Assembly (NCBI GenBank): GCA_050485685.1
Contig: JBJHBW010000005.1
Coordinates: 1-64,000 of the forward strand
Direction: 5' to 3'
Source of the DNA: JBJHBP01 sp050485685
Lineage (GTDB): Bacteria; Pseudomonadota; Gammaproteobacteria; Steroidobacterales; Rariloculaceae
DNA: 64,000 nucleotides
The notes under the pieces are model-generated. The model made no database searches, had not been told where the DNA came from, and was given only the letters and a program-made list of their open reading frames with translations. Every line of letters begins with the position of its first letter. The stretch's first letter is position 1. Made by a program: the position numbers and the translations under genes. Below are positions 32,062-41,869 of this stretch, piece after piece.

Positions 32062-32634
32062 TCAGTTTGCCGCTTCGAACCGATAGCGCTGTCCGGCGAT
32101 CGTGGCGCGGTACATCAGGCCGCCCTCGGCCATCGTGAACACCTGCATGCCGTTGGTGTAACCGCCGCCAACGGCCGTGTTCGGATTGCCGGCCCCGGCG
32201 GCTGCGCGCGCGCCGCTGGTTCCTGCGCCGGCCTCGGCACTGGCGGTGACCGCCACGGCCTGAGCCTGGGCATCGAACTCGAACGTGTCGCGAGTGAATC
32301 GCTCATACGCTTCGCGATTCTCGAAGAAAACGATCTGCCGATAGGCCTGGCCGCCGGCCTGGAAGCCGATGCTGACTTCGGTCAGCGTGCTGAACCCGGT
32401 CATCTGGCCGTCGACGTAGACCTGGCCGCGCCCGCGGCTTGCGCCTATGCCCAGCCCGCCACGCCCGATCCGCGGCCAGACGGCATAGGCATAGGCGGAT
32501 TCGAAGTAGGGCGCAACGTGAGGAATGGACTGGAAAAGCTCAATGGCATCCGATACGTCGCGAACGCGTTGCGCGCTGGCAGTGGCGACGAGACCGACGA
32601 ACAGTGCGGTGCACAGGGCAATCTTGAGTTTCAC
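32062..32634 (-). CDS. Secreted SYLF-domain (YSC84-like) lipid-binding protein
   Basis: A 190-residue protein with signal peptide (LCTALFVGLVATASAQ) and the SYLF-type core SAYAYAVWPRIGRGGLGIGASRG and GQVYVDGQMTGFS. SYLF domains bind phosphoinositides in eukaryotes; bacterial copies are mostly uncharacterised secreted proteins. A low-complexity Ala/Gly insert (ASAEAGAGTSGARAAAGAG) sits between the core and the C-terminus. The start codon is GTG with AAGGAG 6 nt upstream. It stands alone between the esterase and the sensor kinase. Confidence 0.87.
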   Translation of the reverse strand: MKLKIALCTALFVGLVATASAQRVRDVSDAIELFQSIPHVAPYFESAYAYAVWPRIGRGGLGIGASRGRGQVYVDGQMTGFSTLTEVSIGFQAGGQAYRQIVFFENREAYERFTRDTFEFDAQAQAVAVTASAEAGAGTSGARAAAGAGNPNTAVGGGYTNGMQVFTMAEGGLMYRATIAGQRYRFEAAN

Positions 32635-32715
32635 TTCCGGCTCCTTGTGGATCGGCTGTAGGGTCGTTCAGCTCTGCTGTCCCTGATTCTAACCGCATTA
32701 AGACGTGTCGGCGCC

Positions 32716-34617
32716 CTAAATCTGGCGATTTTCCGAGCCTTCCGGTGGCAGTTCGATGATGAAGGTGGAGCCCTCACTATCGGGTGCCGGTTCACAACGG
32801 ATGGCGCCATGATGGGCCTCGACGATCTGCCGGCACAGATACAGACCGATTCCGACCCCCTGCACTGGCGTGTCGGCTGACAGGCCCTGCTGATCAACGC
32901 GATAGAACTTCTCGAAGATGCGCTCCCGCAGCTCAGGCGGCACCCCCCGGCCGGTGTCCGTGACCGTCACGGTGACGGGTCGCTTATCCATCGGGCCGCT
33001 GCTATTTACGTCAATGCGGACACTGCCACCCAGCGGCGTGTACTTCAGGGCGTTGCTGAGCAGGTTGGACAGCACGATGCCCAGGCGCTCACTGTCACCA
33101 AGTACAGGCGCCGGGTGCGTGTCATGACGCACCTGAAGCATCACGCTGTACTCGTCGAAACGCGATCGCAAATTTGCCACCGCCTGGTTGACGACCTCAT
33201 GCATGTCCACGCGGTTCAGTGACAGCCGCAGTTGGCCGGCTTCGATGCGTGACAGATCCAGCAGCTGATCCACCCGCGTCGCAAGCTGTTCGCAGCCATC
33301 GGCTGCAGCGGCAAGGATTTCCCGTTCCCGTGGTGCGAGATTCTCCGCTTTCTCGGCCAGCAGCATCAGGTTGACGCGCAGCGTGGTCAGGGGTGTCTTC
33401 AGTTCATGTGATGTCACGCCAATGAGGTCAGAACGCAGTTCATCCAGTCGATGAAAATCGGTCACGTCGTGTAGCACGACCAGCGTGCCTAGCGGGCCGG
33501 TGGACAACTCAGGCAGCGGCACGACTACGGGCCGGAAAAGGCGTTTCCAGCCCGCACGCTGTTCCACCGGAAAAGCTTCCTGCGGCCACTGGGCGTCGCC
33601 CGCGTCCGGCAAAGGGCGTTGCGCCACCACGGCTTCGATGACCGAGGCTGGCAATGAGAGATCCGCGAGCCGTGCCGAGTCGATCTGGCCGCAGTCTTCG
33701 AACAGTGCTCGCGCTGCGGGATTGGCCGATTCGACGCGCCCGTCCAGTCCGACCACCAGCACCGCATCGGGCAATGAACGCAGGGTCGCTTCCAGCGTCT
33801 CCTTGGCACGCAGAACCTCGCCGAGATTGGTCCTTCGAAACGTGGCAAGACTGTCGGCCATACGGTTGAAGCCGGCGGCCAGTCGGCCAAGTTCTTCGAT
33901 CTCCGCTGCATTGACTCGCCGGTCGAAGTCGCCGCGTCGCAGCGCGTGGACCGAGTCCGTCAGTTCCGAGATCGGGCGTAACACGGTGCGCGCCAGGTAT
34001 GCGGCAGCGGTCAGTGACAGCCCCAGCGCGCCCAACGCGATGGCAGCAACTATGCCGGTGGCGCGGCGTGCCGCATCCCGTGCACTGACGCCGGCATCCT
34101 GCATGGCGCGAAAGCCGCTCTCGCGCAGTCTTGCGGCGTCGGCAACGGCTGCCCTCAGTGCCGGATTGACAGTCTGATGGTAGTGCTCGAAGGCGTCTGG
34201 TTCATCCGCCATTGTGACGGCAATGCGCATAAGGTCGTCACCCAGCGCACGGTATCGTGAAATGTTCTCGGCCAGGGCCAGCGCAATCTGGCGGTTGGCA
34301 TCGTCGGTGAGGATGGCCCTCAGATGCCTGAGGGCATCGTCGCCGACTGCGCGCTCCGTCGCCAGTTCCTGCCGTGCGAGTACCGTCTGACCGGCGAGTG
34401 CCAGCAACAGCGCGTCATCCTCACGTTCAAGTCCGGAAGCCAGCGTTGCAGCGTGTTCTATCAGTTGCTCACTGGCCCGCACAGTGTCGTCGACTACGTC
34501 GGCCAGGTGCGCGAACATCGTGACGCTCCAGGTGGCGGACGCAATCGTGGCAACGACGAGCAGGCAACCTGCCAGTATGAATCGTCCACGCAGGCTGCCG
34601 ATCAGCTTGCGTATCAT
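32716..34617 (-). CDS. Sensor histidine kinase with HAMP and PAS domains (KinB-like)
   Basis: Membrane sensor kinase of 633 residues. Two hydrophobic segments (residues about 13-32 and 185-207) bracket a mainly helical periplasmic domain. HAMP (LRPISELTDSVHALRRGDFDRRV), a PAS domain (VLVVGLDGRVESANPAARALF), HisKA with TSHELKTPLTTLR (His near 402), and HATPase with NLLSNALKYTP, DTGRGVP and GVGIGLYLC follow. Architecture and partner resemble KinB. It starts within the stop of the response regulator gene (ATGA overlap) and is the last gene of the efflux operon. The signal is unknown; metal or envelope stress is an inference from context. Confidence 0.93.
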   Translation of the reverse strand: MIRKLIGSLRGRFILAGCLLVVATIASATWSVTMFAHLADVVDDTVRASEQLIEHAATLASGLEREDDALLLALAGQTVLARQELATERAVGDDALRHLRAILTDDANRQIALALAENISRYRALGDDLMRIAVTMADEPDAFEHYHQTVNPALRAAVADAARLRESGFRAMQDAGVSARDAARRATGIVAAIALGALGLSLTAAAYLARTVLRPISELTDSVHALRRGDFDRRVNAAEIEELGRLAAGFNRMADSLATFRRTNLGEVLRAKETLEATLRSLPDAVLVVGLDGRVESANPAARALFEDCGQIDSARLADLSLPASVIEAVVAQRPLPDAGDAQWPQEAFPVEQRAGWKRLFRPVVVPLPELSTGPLGTLVVLHDVTDFHRLDELRSDLIGVTSHELKTPLTTLRVNLMLLAEKAENLAPREREILAAAADGCEQLATRVDQLLDLSRIEAGQLRLSLNRVDMHEVVNQAVANLRSRFDEYSVMLQVRHDTHPAPVLGDSERLGIVLSNLLSNALKYTPLGGSVRIDVNSSGPMDKRPVTVTVTDTGRGVPPELRERIFEKFYRVDQQGLSADTPVQGVGIGLYLCRQIVEAHHGAIRCEPAPDSEGSTFIIELPPEGSENRQI

Positions 34618-36041
34618 GCCAGACCGTACCGTTTGCGCTTTCGCTGCAGTGTGCTGGGGTCGATGCCCAGCTTTCGGGCCGCGGCTTCCAGAGAAGGGGC
34701 GCGCGCCACGACGCGCGCGATGTGTTCTTTCTCAAGGTCCTGCAAGGTGACATCGTCACCGATGGCAGGGGGGGCGTTCGTTCCGTTGTCACCGTCGGTG
34801 GGGGCCGCGGGACTCAGCCCCAGTGATGCCGCATCGAGTGAAGGTCCTGTCGAGAGAATCACAGCCCGTTCCACGGCATTGCGAAGCTCTCGAATGTTGC
34901 CTGGCCAGTTGTGAACCTTCATGGCCGCCTCGCAACCGGTGGAGAAGTTGAGGTCATTACGCCCCTGCGCCTGCTGGTAAAGGCGCAGAAAATGCGATGC
35001 CAGCGGGACGATATCTTCCGCACGTTCGCGCAGGCCGGGCAGCTGCAGCGAAATGACGTTGAGTCGGAAGAACAGGTCACGCCGGAAGCGGCCGCGTTTC
35101 ACATCGGCTTCAAGTGCACGATTGGTGGTCGCAATGATGCGTATGTCTGCTGTACGTTCCTCGGTGTCGCCTTCGCGTTCATAGGTGTGTTCGCTCAGCA
35201 GTCGCAGCAGTCGCGCCTGAGCGTCGTCGGTCAGATCACCGATCTCGTCGAGAAGCAGGGTGCCGCCGTGCGCCTGTTCGACTTTCCCGGTGATGGCAGT
35301 GGCGGCGTCGTCGCCGGCGCGTCGACCGAACAACTGCGAGATCATGTCGGCACCGGTCAGCATGGGGCAGTGCACGGTGACGAAAGGACGTCCCGCCCTG
35401 CGTCCGTTTTCAAATATCCAGCGCGCGATGACGTTCTTGCCGCTGCCACTTTCGCCGCGCAGAAGTACGACGGCATCAGAGTCGGCTGCGCGCGCGGCGT
35501 TTTCCATGAAGGCCCTCTGGACCGGGCTTGCCGTTTCGAAGAGCAGATCACCTTCGGCAGCGCGTACCCGTTCTTCCAGTTCGATGACGCGTCGCTGCAG
35601 AGTGCTCGCTTTGACGATTCGCGCAGCCGCGTGGCGCACCTGTTCGGGTGTGAAGGGTTTGGGCAGATAGTCCACCGCGCCAAGGCGCATGGCCTTCACT
35701 GCACTCTCGAAACTGGCGAAAGCGGTGATGACGATGATGGATGCATGGGGTTGCACGGCACGGATGCGGGCAATGGCATCCATGCCCGACTCCTTGCCCA
35801 GCCAGAGATCCAGAAAAACGACGTCGAACCAGCCGTGACTCAGCGCGGCCAGGGCAGCAGATGTGGACCCCACGCCAAGTACACGTACGCGATCGCTTTC
35901 CAGGCAAAGTCGCAGCGACTGGCGAACGCCGGGATCGTCATCGACGATCAGCGCTGACCAGGGGGTTTCGGCAGGCGCATCGGGCATGGTGAGCTGTAGT
36001 GATGAAAGGGCCACAGGGGAACTCTGGCCGAATCGTGTCAC
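34614..36041 (-). CDS. NtrC-family response regulator lacking the GAFTGA loop (AlgB-like)
   Basis: Two-component regulator of 475 residues. The receiver domain has ALIVDDDP and phospho-acceptor Asp78 in VVFLDLWLG. The AAA+ domain has Walker A GESGSGKNV and Walker B GGTLLLDEIGD, and the C-terminal Fis-type helix-turn-helix is AAARKLGIDPSTLQRKRKRYG. In the place of ELFGxxxGAFTGA it reads QLFGRRAGDDAATA, so the sigma54-contacting Phe and Thr are missing. It therefore probably does not open sigma54 promoters and may act at sigma70 promoters or as a repressor. GTG start overlaps the pump stop codon (GTGA); the ATG at 35987 is an alternative. Confidence 0.92.
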   Translation of the reverse strand: MTRFGQSSPVALSSLQLTMPDAPAETPWSALIVDDDPGVRQSLRLCLESDRVRVLGVGSTSAALAALSHGWFDVVFLDLWLGKESGMDAIARIRAVQPHASIIVITAFASFESAVKAMRLGAVDYLPKPFTPEQVRHAAARIVKASTLQRRVIELEERVRAAEGDLLFETASPVQRAFMENAARAADSDAVVLLRGESGSGKNVIARWIFENGRRAGRPFVTVHCPMLTGADMISQLFGRRAGDDAATAITGKVEQAHGGTLLLDEIGDLTDDAQARLLRLLSEHTYEREGDTEERTADIRIIATTNRALEADVKRGRFRRDLFFRLNVISLQLPGLRERAEDIVPLASHFLRLYQQAQGRNDLNFSTGCEAAMKVHNWPGNIRELRNAVERAVILSTGPSLDAASLGLSPAAPTDGDNGTNAPPAIGDDVTLQDLEKEHIARVVARAPSLEAAARKLGIDPSTLQRKRKRYGLA

Positions 36042-39000
36042 TCGCGGGCTTTCTGCTCAAGCGGCGCAACGAGCTTGTACATTGCCGGCATAGCCACAAG
36101 GATCAGCACCAGCGCCGAACTCAGACCGCCCATCAGTACGGTGGCCAGCGGACGCTGAATGTCGGACCCTATGCCCGTGGCCAATGCGGCCGGCATGATC
36201 CCAAGCGCGGCGACCAGCATCATCAGGATCACCGCACGCATGCGCGCAAGCGAGCCTTCAACGATGGCTTCGTCCAGGGAAAGATCCATTTCACGACGGC
36301 GACGATAGATCTCGCTGACCAGGATCACGGAAGCCATCACGGTCACGCCGAACACGGAAATGAAACCAACGCCGGCCGAAACATTCAGATGCATGCCACG
36401 CAGCAGCAGTGCGATGATGCCCCCCACCGCCGCGAACGAGACGCTGGCCAGTACCAGCGCCGCATAACGTGCGGACCCGAAAGTGACGAACAGCAGGGCG
36501 AAGATGATGCCCAGCGTGGCCGGGATCAGTACCGCCATGTGAGCGCGGGCACGCTCGAGGTTCTCGAACTTGCCGCCCCAGCCCACGCGGTATCCCGTCG
36601 GCAGTTCTATCTCGTCAGCGAATCGACGCTGAGCCTCGGCAACGAAACCGCCTTCGTCCCGGTCGCGAATATTCGTGCGCACATTGATCTGCCGCTCGTT
36701 ATCCGCGCGTGCAATCATGCTGGCGCCATCGGCAATTTCAATGTGCGCAAGGTGGGCCAGTGGAATGTGACTGCCGTTGCCGGACGGAATCTGTATGGAG
36801 CCCAGTGAATGAATGTCGTCACGCACGGCGTCCGGATAGCGCAGCGTGATGTCGAAACGGCGCTCGCCTTCAAACAGTTCACTGACCGGCCTGCCGCCCA
36901 GTGTCAGGTCTATGACTTCCTGGACGTCGGCGACATTGATGCCGTAGCGGGCGATAGTGCGCCGGTCCGGCGTTATGAGCACCTGCGCCTGATCGGATTC
37001 TTCCTCGATGCTCGGATCCGCGGCGCCGGGAATGGTCTCGACCATGGCCAATGTCAGTTCCGCCAGCCTGCGCAGCTCCGACAGATCCGGTCCTGAAATG
37101 CCGATCGCCAGGTCCGCTGATGTGCCGGTCGCGATTTCAGTAGACGTGTCGATGATGGGCTGCGTGAAGTTGAACGTCGCGCCAGGAATCGAAGCGCGCA
37201 GGCGCGATCCTATTTCCGCGACCAGGTCGTCGCGAGACTTGCCTCGCGGCCAGGAGTTGTAGGGGTTGAGTTCGATCAGGAACTCGTTGCGGTTCGGGCC
37301 GAATGGATCGGTGCCATCCTCATTGCGACCTGATTGCGATGCCACCAGGCGCACTTCGGGGGACTCCAGGATCAGCTCGCGCACGTCGGCGGCGACCTCA
37401 GCGCTCTTTTCAAGGGATGTGCCGGGTGGCAGGTTGGAGCGTATCCAGATCACGCCTTCGTCGAGTTCCGGCAGGAACTCGGTGCCCAGCAGCGTCGCAA
37501 GGCCAGCGGTGCCGGCGACGATCAGCGCGACCACCGCCACGGTAGCGCGAGCCCGGGCAATCGTGAAGCGCACCAGGCGCTCGTAGCGGGGGCGCAGCCA
37601 TTCGAGCAGGAACTGCGGCTTGGCGGTGAATCCGCGACGGAACACATAGCGTGCCAGCACCGGCACCAGTGTCAGCGTCATCAGCAGTGCGCCCGCCAGC
37701 GCAAAGCACACAATCAGTGCCATTGGTGTGAACAGCCGCGCTTCCACCTGCTGCAAGGTCAGCAGCGGCAGGAATGCGGTGATGATGACTGCCATGGAAA
37801 AGAAAATGGGCCTTGCGACGCGCAGTACCGCCTCGCGGATCGTATTCCTGACGGCGACTGAGGACGCGCCCACGCCAAGTGCCGACAATCTCTGGAGTAT
37901 GTGGTCCACCAGCACCACCGTGCCATCGACGATGATGCCGAAATCGAGCGCGCCGAGGCTGAGCAGGCTTGCCGGTATCCCCGCCAGATTCATGCAAAGG
38001 AAAGCAAACAGCAGCGACAGGGGCATCACAATGGCTGTGAGCAGTGCCGCGCGCGCACTGAACAGGAAGAAGAACAGCACCAGGAATACGACTGTCAGAC
38101 CTTCCACCAGCGTCAGTGAAACCGTACGCAGGGTCTGATCAACCAGTTCGCTGCGGTCGTGAATGGTGATCAGCTCGACGTCATCCGGAAGTCGTGTTTC
38201 GCGGATCTCCTCTATGGCTTCGCGAATGTTGGCCAGCACCCGGCTGGGATTTTCGCCGCGGCGCATCAGTACGATGCCCTGTACGCCTCCGGTCGCGCGG
38301 TCCAGCCCGAACACGCCGGTCTGCGGCGCATTGCCGATCTGCACCGTTGCAACGTCACTGATCAGCACCGGCACGCCGTCTTCAGCAGCCAGTACGATAT
38401 CGGCGATGTCATCCAGGCTGGTGATCTGGCCGACGCTGCGTATCGCCATGGATTGCTGGCGGTTGTTCAGCAGGCCGCCGCCGGCACTGAGGTTGTTGTC
38501 CTCGATAGCCGCCGCGACATCCTCGACTGTCAGCCCATAGGCCTCCAGCGCGTGGGGGTCGAGCACGACTTCGTACTGCTTGAGCAGGCCACCGAAAGTC
38601 ACAGCTTCGGCCACACCTGCAACCTGCATCATGCGCGGTGCGACCACCCAGTCCTGGATTTCCCGAAGTTCCCTGTCGTCGCGTGTGTCGCTGGTCAGCA
38701 CATAGCGGTAGAACTCGCTGATGCCGGTGGACGGCGGTCCCAGTTCCGGTGCGGATGCGCCTTCGGGCAGTTCGACTTCCTGCAGAGCCTGCAGCACCCG
38801 TTGACGATTGAGGTCGTCGTCGGTGCGGTCGTCGAAAGTCAGCTCCACCACGGCCAGGCCTGCGATGGTTCGGGACCGGCGGTCGATCACGTTCGGCACG
38901 GCATTCAACGCCAGTTCGATCGGTATCGTGACCTGCTGTTCCACTTCCTCGGCCGCATAGCCCGGATAAGTCGCAATCACAACCGCGAACGGATCGGAAA

Positions 39001-39124
39001 TGTCCGGGTAGGCTTCGACCTGAAGCTCACGAACGGACCACAGCCCTGCGACTGCGATGGCGGTCCAGATCACAACGACCGCAAGCGGTCGCTCCCATGC
39101 CAGTGCTACGAGGCGGTCAATCAT
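36038..39124 (-). CDS. Heavy-metal efflux RND pump (CzcA/CusA family)
   Basis: Inner-membrane RND transporter of 1,028 residues. It has the HME-family opening (VVVIWTAIAVAGLWSVRELQVEAYPDISDP), two large periplasmic loops and repeated transmembrane halves. The fourth-helix proton-relay segment reads DFGIIVDGTVVLVDH. CzcA-type pumps normally have VEN at the end of this motif; here the Glu is an Asp. Metal cannot be assigned: I do not see the methionine cluster needed to claim Cu/Ag. It overlaps the adaptor gene by 4 bp and the response regulator gene by 4 bp. Confidence 0.93.
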   Translation of the reverse strand: MIDRLVALAWERPLAVVVIWTAIAVAGLWSVRELQVEAYPDISDPFAVVIATYPGYAAEEVEQQVTIPIELALNAVPNVIDRRSRTIAGLAVVELTFDDRTDDDLNRQRVLQALQEVELPEGASAPELGPPSTGISEFYRYVLTSDTRDDRELREIQDWVVAPRMMQVAGVAEAVTFGGLLKQYEVVLDPHALEAYGLTVEDVAAAIEDNNLSAGGGLLNNRQQSMAIRSVGQITSLDDIADIVLAAEDGVPVLISDVATVQIGNAPQTGVFGLDRATGGVQGIVLMRRGENPSRVLANIREAIEEIRETRLPDDVELITIHDRSELVDQTLRTVSLTLVEGLTVVFLVLFFFLFSARAALLTAIVMPLSLLFAFLCMNLAGIPASLLSLGALDFGIIVDGTVVLVDHILQRLSALGVGASSVAVRNTIREAVLRVARPIFFSMAVIITAFLPLLTLQQVEARLFTPMALIVCFALAGALLMTLTLVPVLARYVFRRGFTAKPQFLLEWLRPRYERLVRFTIARARATVAVVALIVAGTAGLATLLGTEFLPELDEGVIWIRSNLPPGTSLEKSAEVAADVRELILESPEVRLVASQSGRNEDGTDPFGPNRNEFLIELNPYNSWPRGKSRDDLVAEIGSRLRASIPGATFNFTQPIIDTSTEIATGTSADLAIGISGPDLSELRRLAELTLAMVETIPGAADPSIEEESDQAQVLITPDRRTIARYGINVADVQEVIDLTLGGRPVSELFEGERRFDITLRYPDAVRDDIHSLGSIQIPSGNGSHIPLAHLAHIEIADGASMIARADNERQINVRTNIRDRDEGGFVAEAQRRFADEIELPTGYRVGWGGKFENLERARAHMAVLIPATLGIIFALLFVTFGSARYAALVLASVSFAAVGGIIALLLRGMHLNVSAGVGFISVFGVTVMASVILVSEIYRRRREMDLSLDEAIVEGSLARMRAVILMMLVAALGIMPAALATGIGSDIQRPLATVLMGGLSSALVLILVAMPAMYKLVAPLEQKARE

Positions 39125-40278
39125 CGTGCGCGCGGTTGTCCGAGCAGCAGCAGGGCGCCGTCAGTGACGACACGCTCGCCGGCCGCGATACCTGATTCCA
39201 CGGGAAGCCAGTCGCCGGCTCTGGCCGCCACTGTGACTTCGCGGGGTTCGAAAAGCCCCGATCCAGTCTCGACCAGCGTGAGCGCCCGGCCGCCCTGCCA
39301 GATCACGGTGCCCATCGGCACGGCGGCCACGGCACGCTGATCGCCGCTGAACTGCACTGAACCGAACATGGAAGGGCGCAGGCGGCCGTCGGGATTGTCC
39401 ACTTCGAGATAGACCCGAAGTGTTCTGGTGTCCTCATCGACGACGTCGGATATCCTGAGAATTCGGGCGTCAAACGTCTCATCGGGCCAGGCGTACAGTG
39501 TGAGCTCGGCACTGTCGTCGGGACTCAGGAAGCGCAAGCGGTTCTCTGGAATCGACGCAATGGCCCAGACGCGTGACAGATCGGCAATGGTCAGCACCGA
39601 TTCCTCCGGCTCGGCGACGAACTCGCCCGCCGCGACTTCGATGTCCAGCACGCGGCCGGCGCGAGATGCTGACACGGTCAACGATTGATCGAGTTCGCCT
39701 GCTGTCAGCCCCATGGTGCGCAGCAGCCGGGTGGTCTGGGCGAGTTCGGCCTGTGCCACCGTCAGTTCCGTCTCCGCCTCGATCAGTTCGCGTCGGGCAA
39801 TGGCGTCGGCTTCGTAAAGTTCACGGACCCGCTCGAGGTCTCGACCGGCCTGCCGTTCCGCGGCCACAGCCTGGGCGTGAGCGGCCACTGCACCGTCAGC
39901 TTCGGGGCTGTCGATGGTGAGCAGAGGTTGCCCCTGCTGTACGACTTCTCCCGGACGAACGTGTACCTGCGTGACGATGCCGGGCGCGGGAAGTCGCACA
40001 CGCGTGGACAATGCGGGGTCCGGAGCGATGCGCGCGGGCGCGACGAAACGATTCATCGCCAGTTCCCGGAGCTCCACGTTGGCTACCGTGATGCGCGAAA
40101 GCATCGGCGAATCGGCTGGGATCTCTATCGCGCCGGACATTGCGTTGGCGCCTGTCGCGGTACGTTCGACGGCGTCCCGGTCGTTGGCGGCCATGCCGCA
40201 GCCGGCCAGAAGCCACGAGGTCGCAACGGCGACGCAGATGCCCGACGTGCAACGGATATTCGTTCGCAGAATCATCAT
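39121..40278 (-). CDS. RND efflux periplasmic adaptor lipoprotein (CzcB-like)
   Basis: Membrane-fusion protein that joins the RND pump to the outer membrane channel, 385 residues. A lipoprotein signal ends in LLAGC. The barrel-sandwich halves are visible (LPAPGIVTQVHVRPGEVVQQGQPLLTIDSP and VSASRAGRVLDIEVAAGEFV) around a helical hairpin rich in Glu and Arg. No His-rich metal-binding N-terminus, as found in some CzcB proteins, is present. Its ATG overlaps the upstream TolC-family stop (TGATG). Confidence 0.92.
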   Translation of the reverse strand: MMILRTNIRCTSGICVAVATSWLLAGCGMAANDRDAVERTATGANAMSGAIEIPADSPMLSRITVANVELRELAMNRFVAPARIAPDPALSTRVRLPAPGIVTQVHVRPGEVVQQGQPLLTIDSPEADGAVAAHAQAVAAERQAGRDLERVRELYEADAIARRELIEAETELTVAQAELAQTTRLLRTMGLTAGELDQSLTVSASRAGRVLDIEVAAGEFVAEPEESVLTIADLSRVWAIASIPENRLRFLSPDDSAELTLYAWPDETFDARILRISDVVDEDTRTLRVYLEVDNPDGRLRPSMFGSVQFSGDQRAVAAVPMGTVIWQGGRALTLVETGSGLFEPREVTVAARAGDWLPVESGIAAGERVVTDGALLLLGQPRAR

Positions 40279-41540
40279 CAGTACTCCGTATCTGCAGTCA
40301 GTGCATCGAGCAGGTACAGGACCCGAGCCTGCTCGGCGCGTGCCTCGTTAAAGGCCTGCATGGTTTCGTTAAAAGCCATGTTGGCGTCCAGGACTTCGAG
40401 CAGTCCGGCTTCGCCGCTGCGGTGAGCGATCTCGGCGATCTCCCGGACACGTCGCGCATCCTCAAGCATTTGTCTGTCCAGGCTGCCGATGACTTCACGC
40501 GACAGCTGCCATCTCGCATAGCCATTGCGCATCTGTGTCTGCACTTGTGCGAGCAGGGCCCTCAGTTCCCCCTGTGCCTGCAACTGCTCGGCCCTCGCCC
40601 GGCTGATCTCGCCCCGATTGCGATCGAAAATCGGCAGGGGAATGCTGAAAAACACGCCCACGTAGTTGCCGTCGTTCGTGATGCGTCGCAGTTCGGTGCC
40701 TACCGTGAACTCCGGACGTCGTTCGCGTTGCTGCAGGTGGAGATCGGCTGCACTGAGTGCTTCATATTCGCGTGCTGCCGCGACGTCGGGGCGGCGAGAT
40801 ATCGCCGTCGCCAACAGATCTTCCAGTGCAGGGACGCTGCCTGCGCTTCGGAACTGGTCGTCAATGTCTACCCGCGCGGTCTCCGGATCACGGCCAAGAA
40901 GCAGCGCGAGTTCACGCCGAACGTTCTCGAGCTCCATAGCCTCAGCACGGACCTCATTGCGAACCTGCATGGTGGCAAGCCGCGTTCGGGCGAGTTCCCC
41001 GCCATCGATATCGCCGGCGCGATAGCGTATGTCGCTGATCGTCAGAATCTGCTCGAACGCAGCGAGGTTTTCCTCGGCAAGGGCAAGATTGGCTTTCGCG
41101 AGCAGCACATCCACGGCCGCTTCCTGCACCTCGAGCACCAGCATGCGAACTTCGTCCAGCAGTTCCAGTTCAGTCGCGCTGGCACCCAGTTCGGCGACTC
41201 TGATTCGTGCAGTACGTCGACCCGGCGCCTCAACATTGAAGTGCGCGCCAACCGCATACTCGGTGTCGCCGGTCCGGCGTGCCCGGGTGCTGAGAAACTC
41301 CGTTTCCACCTCCAGTTCCGGGTTGGGCCTGGTACGCGCGGTGATTATCTCCGCCCTCGCCGCGTCGACCCCGTGCCGAGCCGCCATCAGTGAGAGATTG
41401 TGTTGCAGTGCCTCGTTCACGGCATCACGCACTGTCAACGACTCCATGGGCAACGTGGCACTGCCTGTCGCAGCGGTCACGACCGCAACCCAGCAGAGCA
41501 GCATCGTGGCTGGGAGCATGGCTTGCTTGGTTGTCAACAT
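40278..41540 (-). CDS. TolC/CzcC-family outer membrane efflux protein
   Basis: Outer-membrane channel of the tripartite pump, about 420 residues. Signal peptide MLPATMLLCWVAVVTAATGSA is followed by the duplicated helical-barrel repeats of TolC proteins: LTVRDAVNEALQHNLSLMAAR and RPDVAAAREYEALSAADLHL, then GNYVGVFFSIPLPIFDRNRGEISRA, characteristic of the CzcC group. The frame opens at 41690, but the residues before 41540 are not signal-like, so I start at ATG 41540. It is the first gene of the five-gene operon. Confidence 0.9.
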   Translation of the reverse strand: MLTTKQAMLPATMLLCWVAVVTAATGSATLPMESLTVRDAVNEALQHNLSLMAARHGVDAARAEIITARTRPNPELEVETEFLSTRARRTGDTEYAVGAHFNVEAPGRRTARIRVAELGASATELELLDEVRMLVLEVQEAAVDVLLAKANLALAEENLAAFEQILTISDIRYRAGDIDGGELARTRLATMQVRNEVRAEAMELENVRRELALLLGRDPETARVDIDDQFRSAGSVPALEDLLATAISRRPDVAAAREYEALSAADLHLQQRERRPEFTVGTELRRITNDGNYVGVFFSIPLPIFDRNRGEISRARAEQLQAQGELRALLAQVQTQMRNGYARWQLSREVIGSLDRQMLEDARRVREIAEIAHRSGEAGLLEVLDANMAFNETMQAFNEARAEQARVLYLLDALTADTEY

Positions 41541-41869
41541 CGCATTCGTTCTCGCGTGAGGTCGTGTGGATTGATCTTGGCGAGTTGAATCGTAGACGGA
41601 TACGCAAAGGGGAAGGGTGGTGGGCAGCTTCGGGGCCGGCTGTCCGGGCAATTTGCGGGGGGCTTCTTTACGGTTTCCGGCAGATTGCACACATGCCTCG
41701 CATTCAGCAGTTCCGCCGCTGTCGCCGTCGTGCGACAGCCAGTGTTGTGTTAGGTCGCAGAGGTGTCGCGGACAGCCACCAGTGAGTATTTCGCGAGGGC
41801 CGGTCCGGAACTCCCGGTTGCAAACCGGTAATATGACGGCAGGTACTGTTCATGCAGGGGAGATCATTC
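41541..41869. other. Divergent intergenic region between efflux operon and coiled-coil gene
   Basis: 329 bp between divergent genes. It must hold the promoters of the efflux operon (minus) and of the coiled-coil gene (plus), but I could not pick a convincing -35/-10 pair or a sigma54 -24/-12 element on either strand. No supported gene lies within it. Confidence 0.5.

Noticed and set aside
41541..41869. Sigma54 promoter for the efflux operon
   Set aside because: I could not find a GG-N10-GC type -24/-12 element upstream of 41540, consistent with the regulator lacking GAFTGA.
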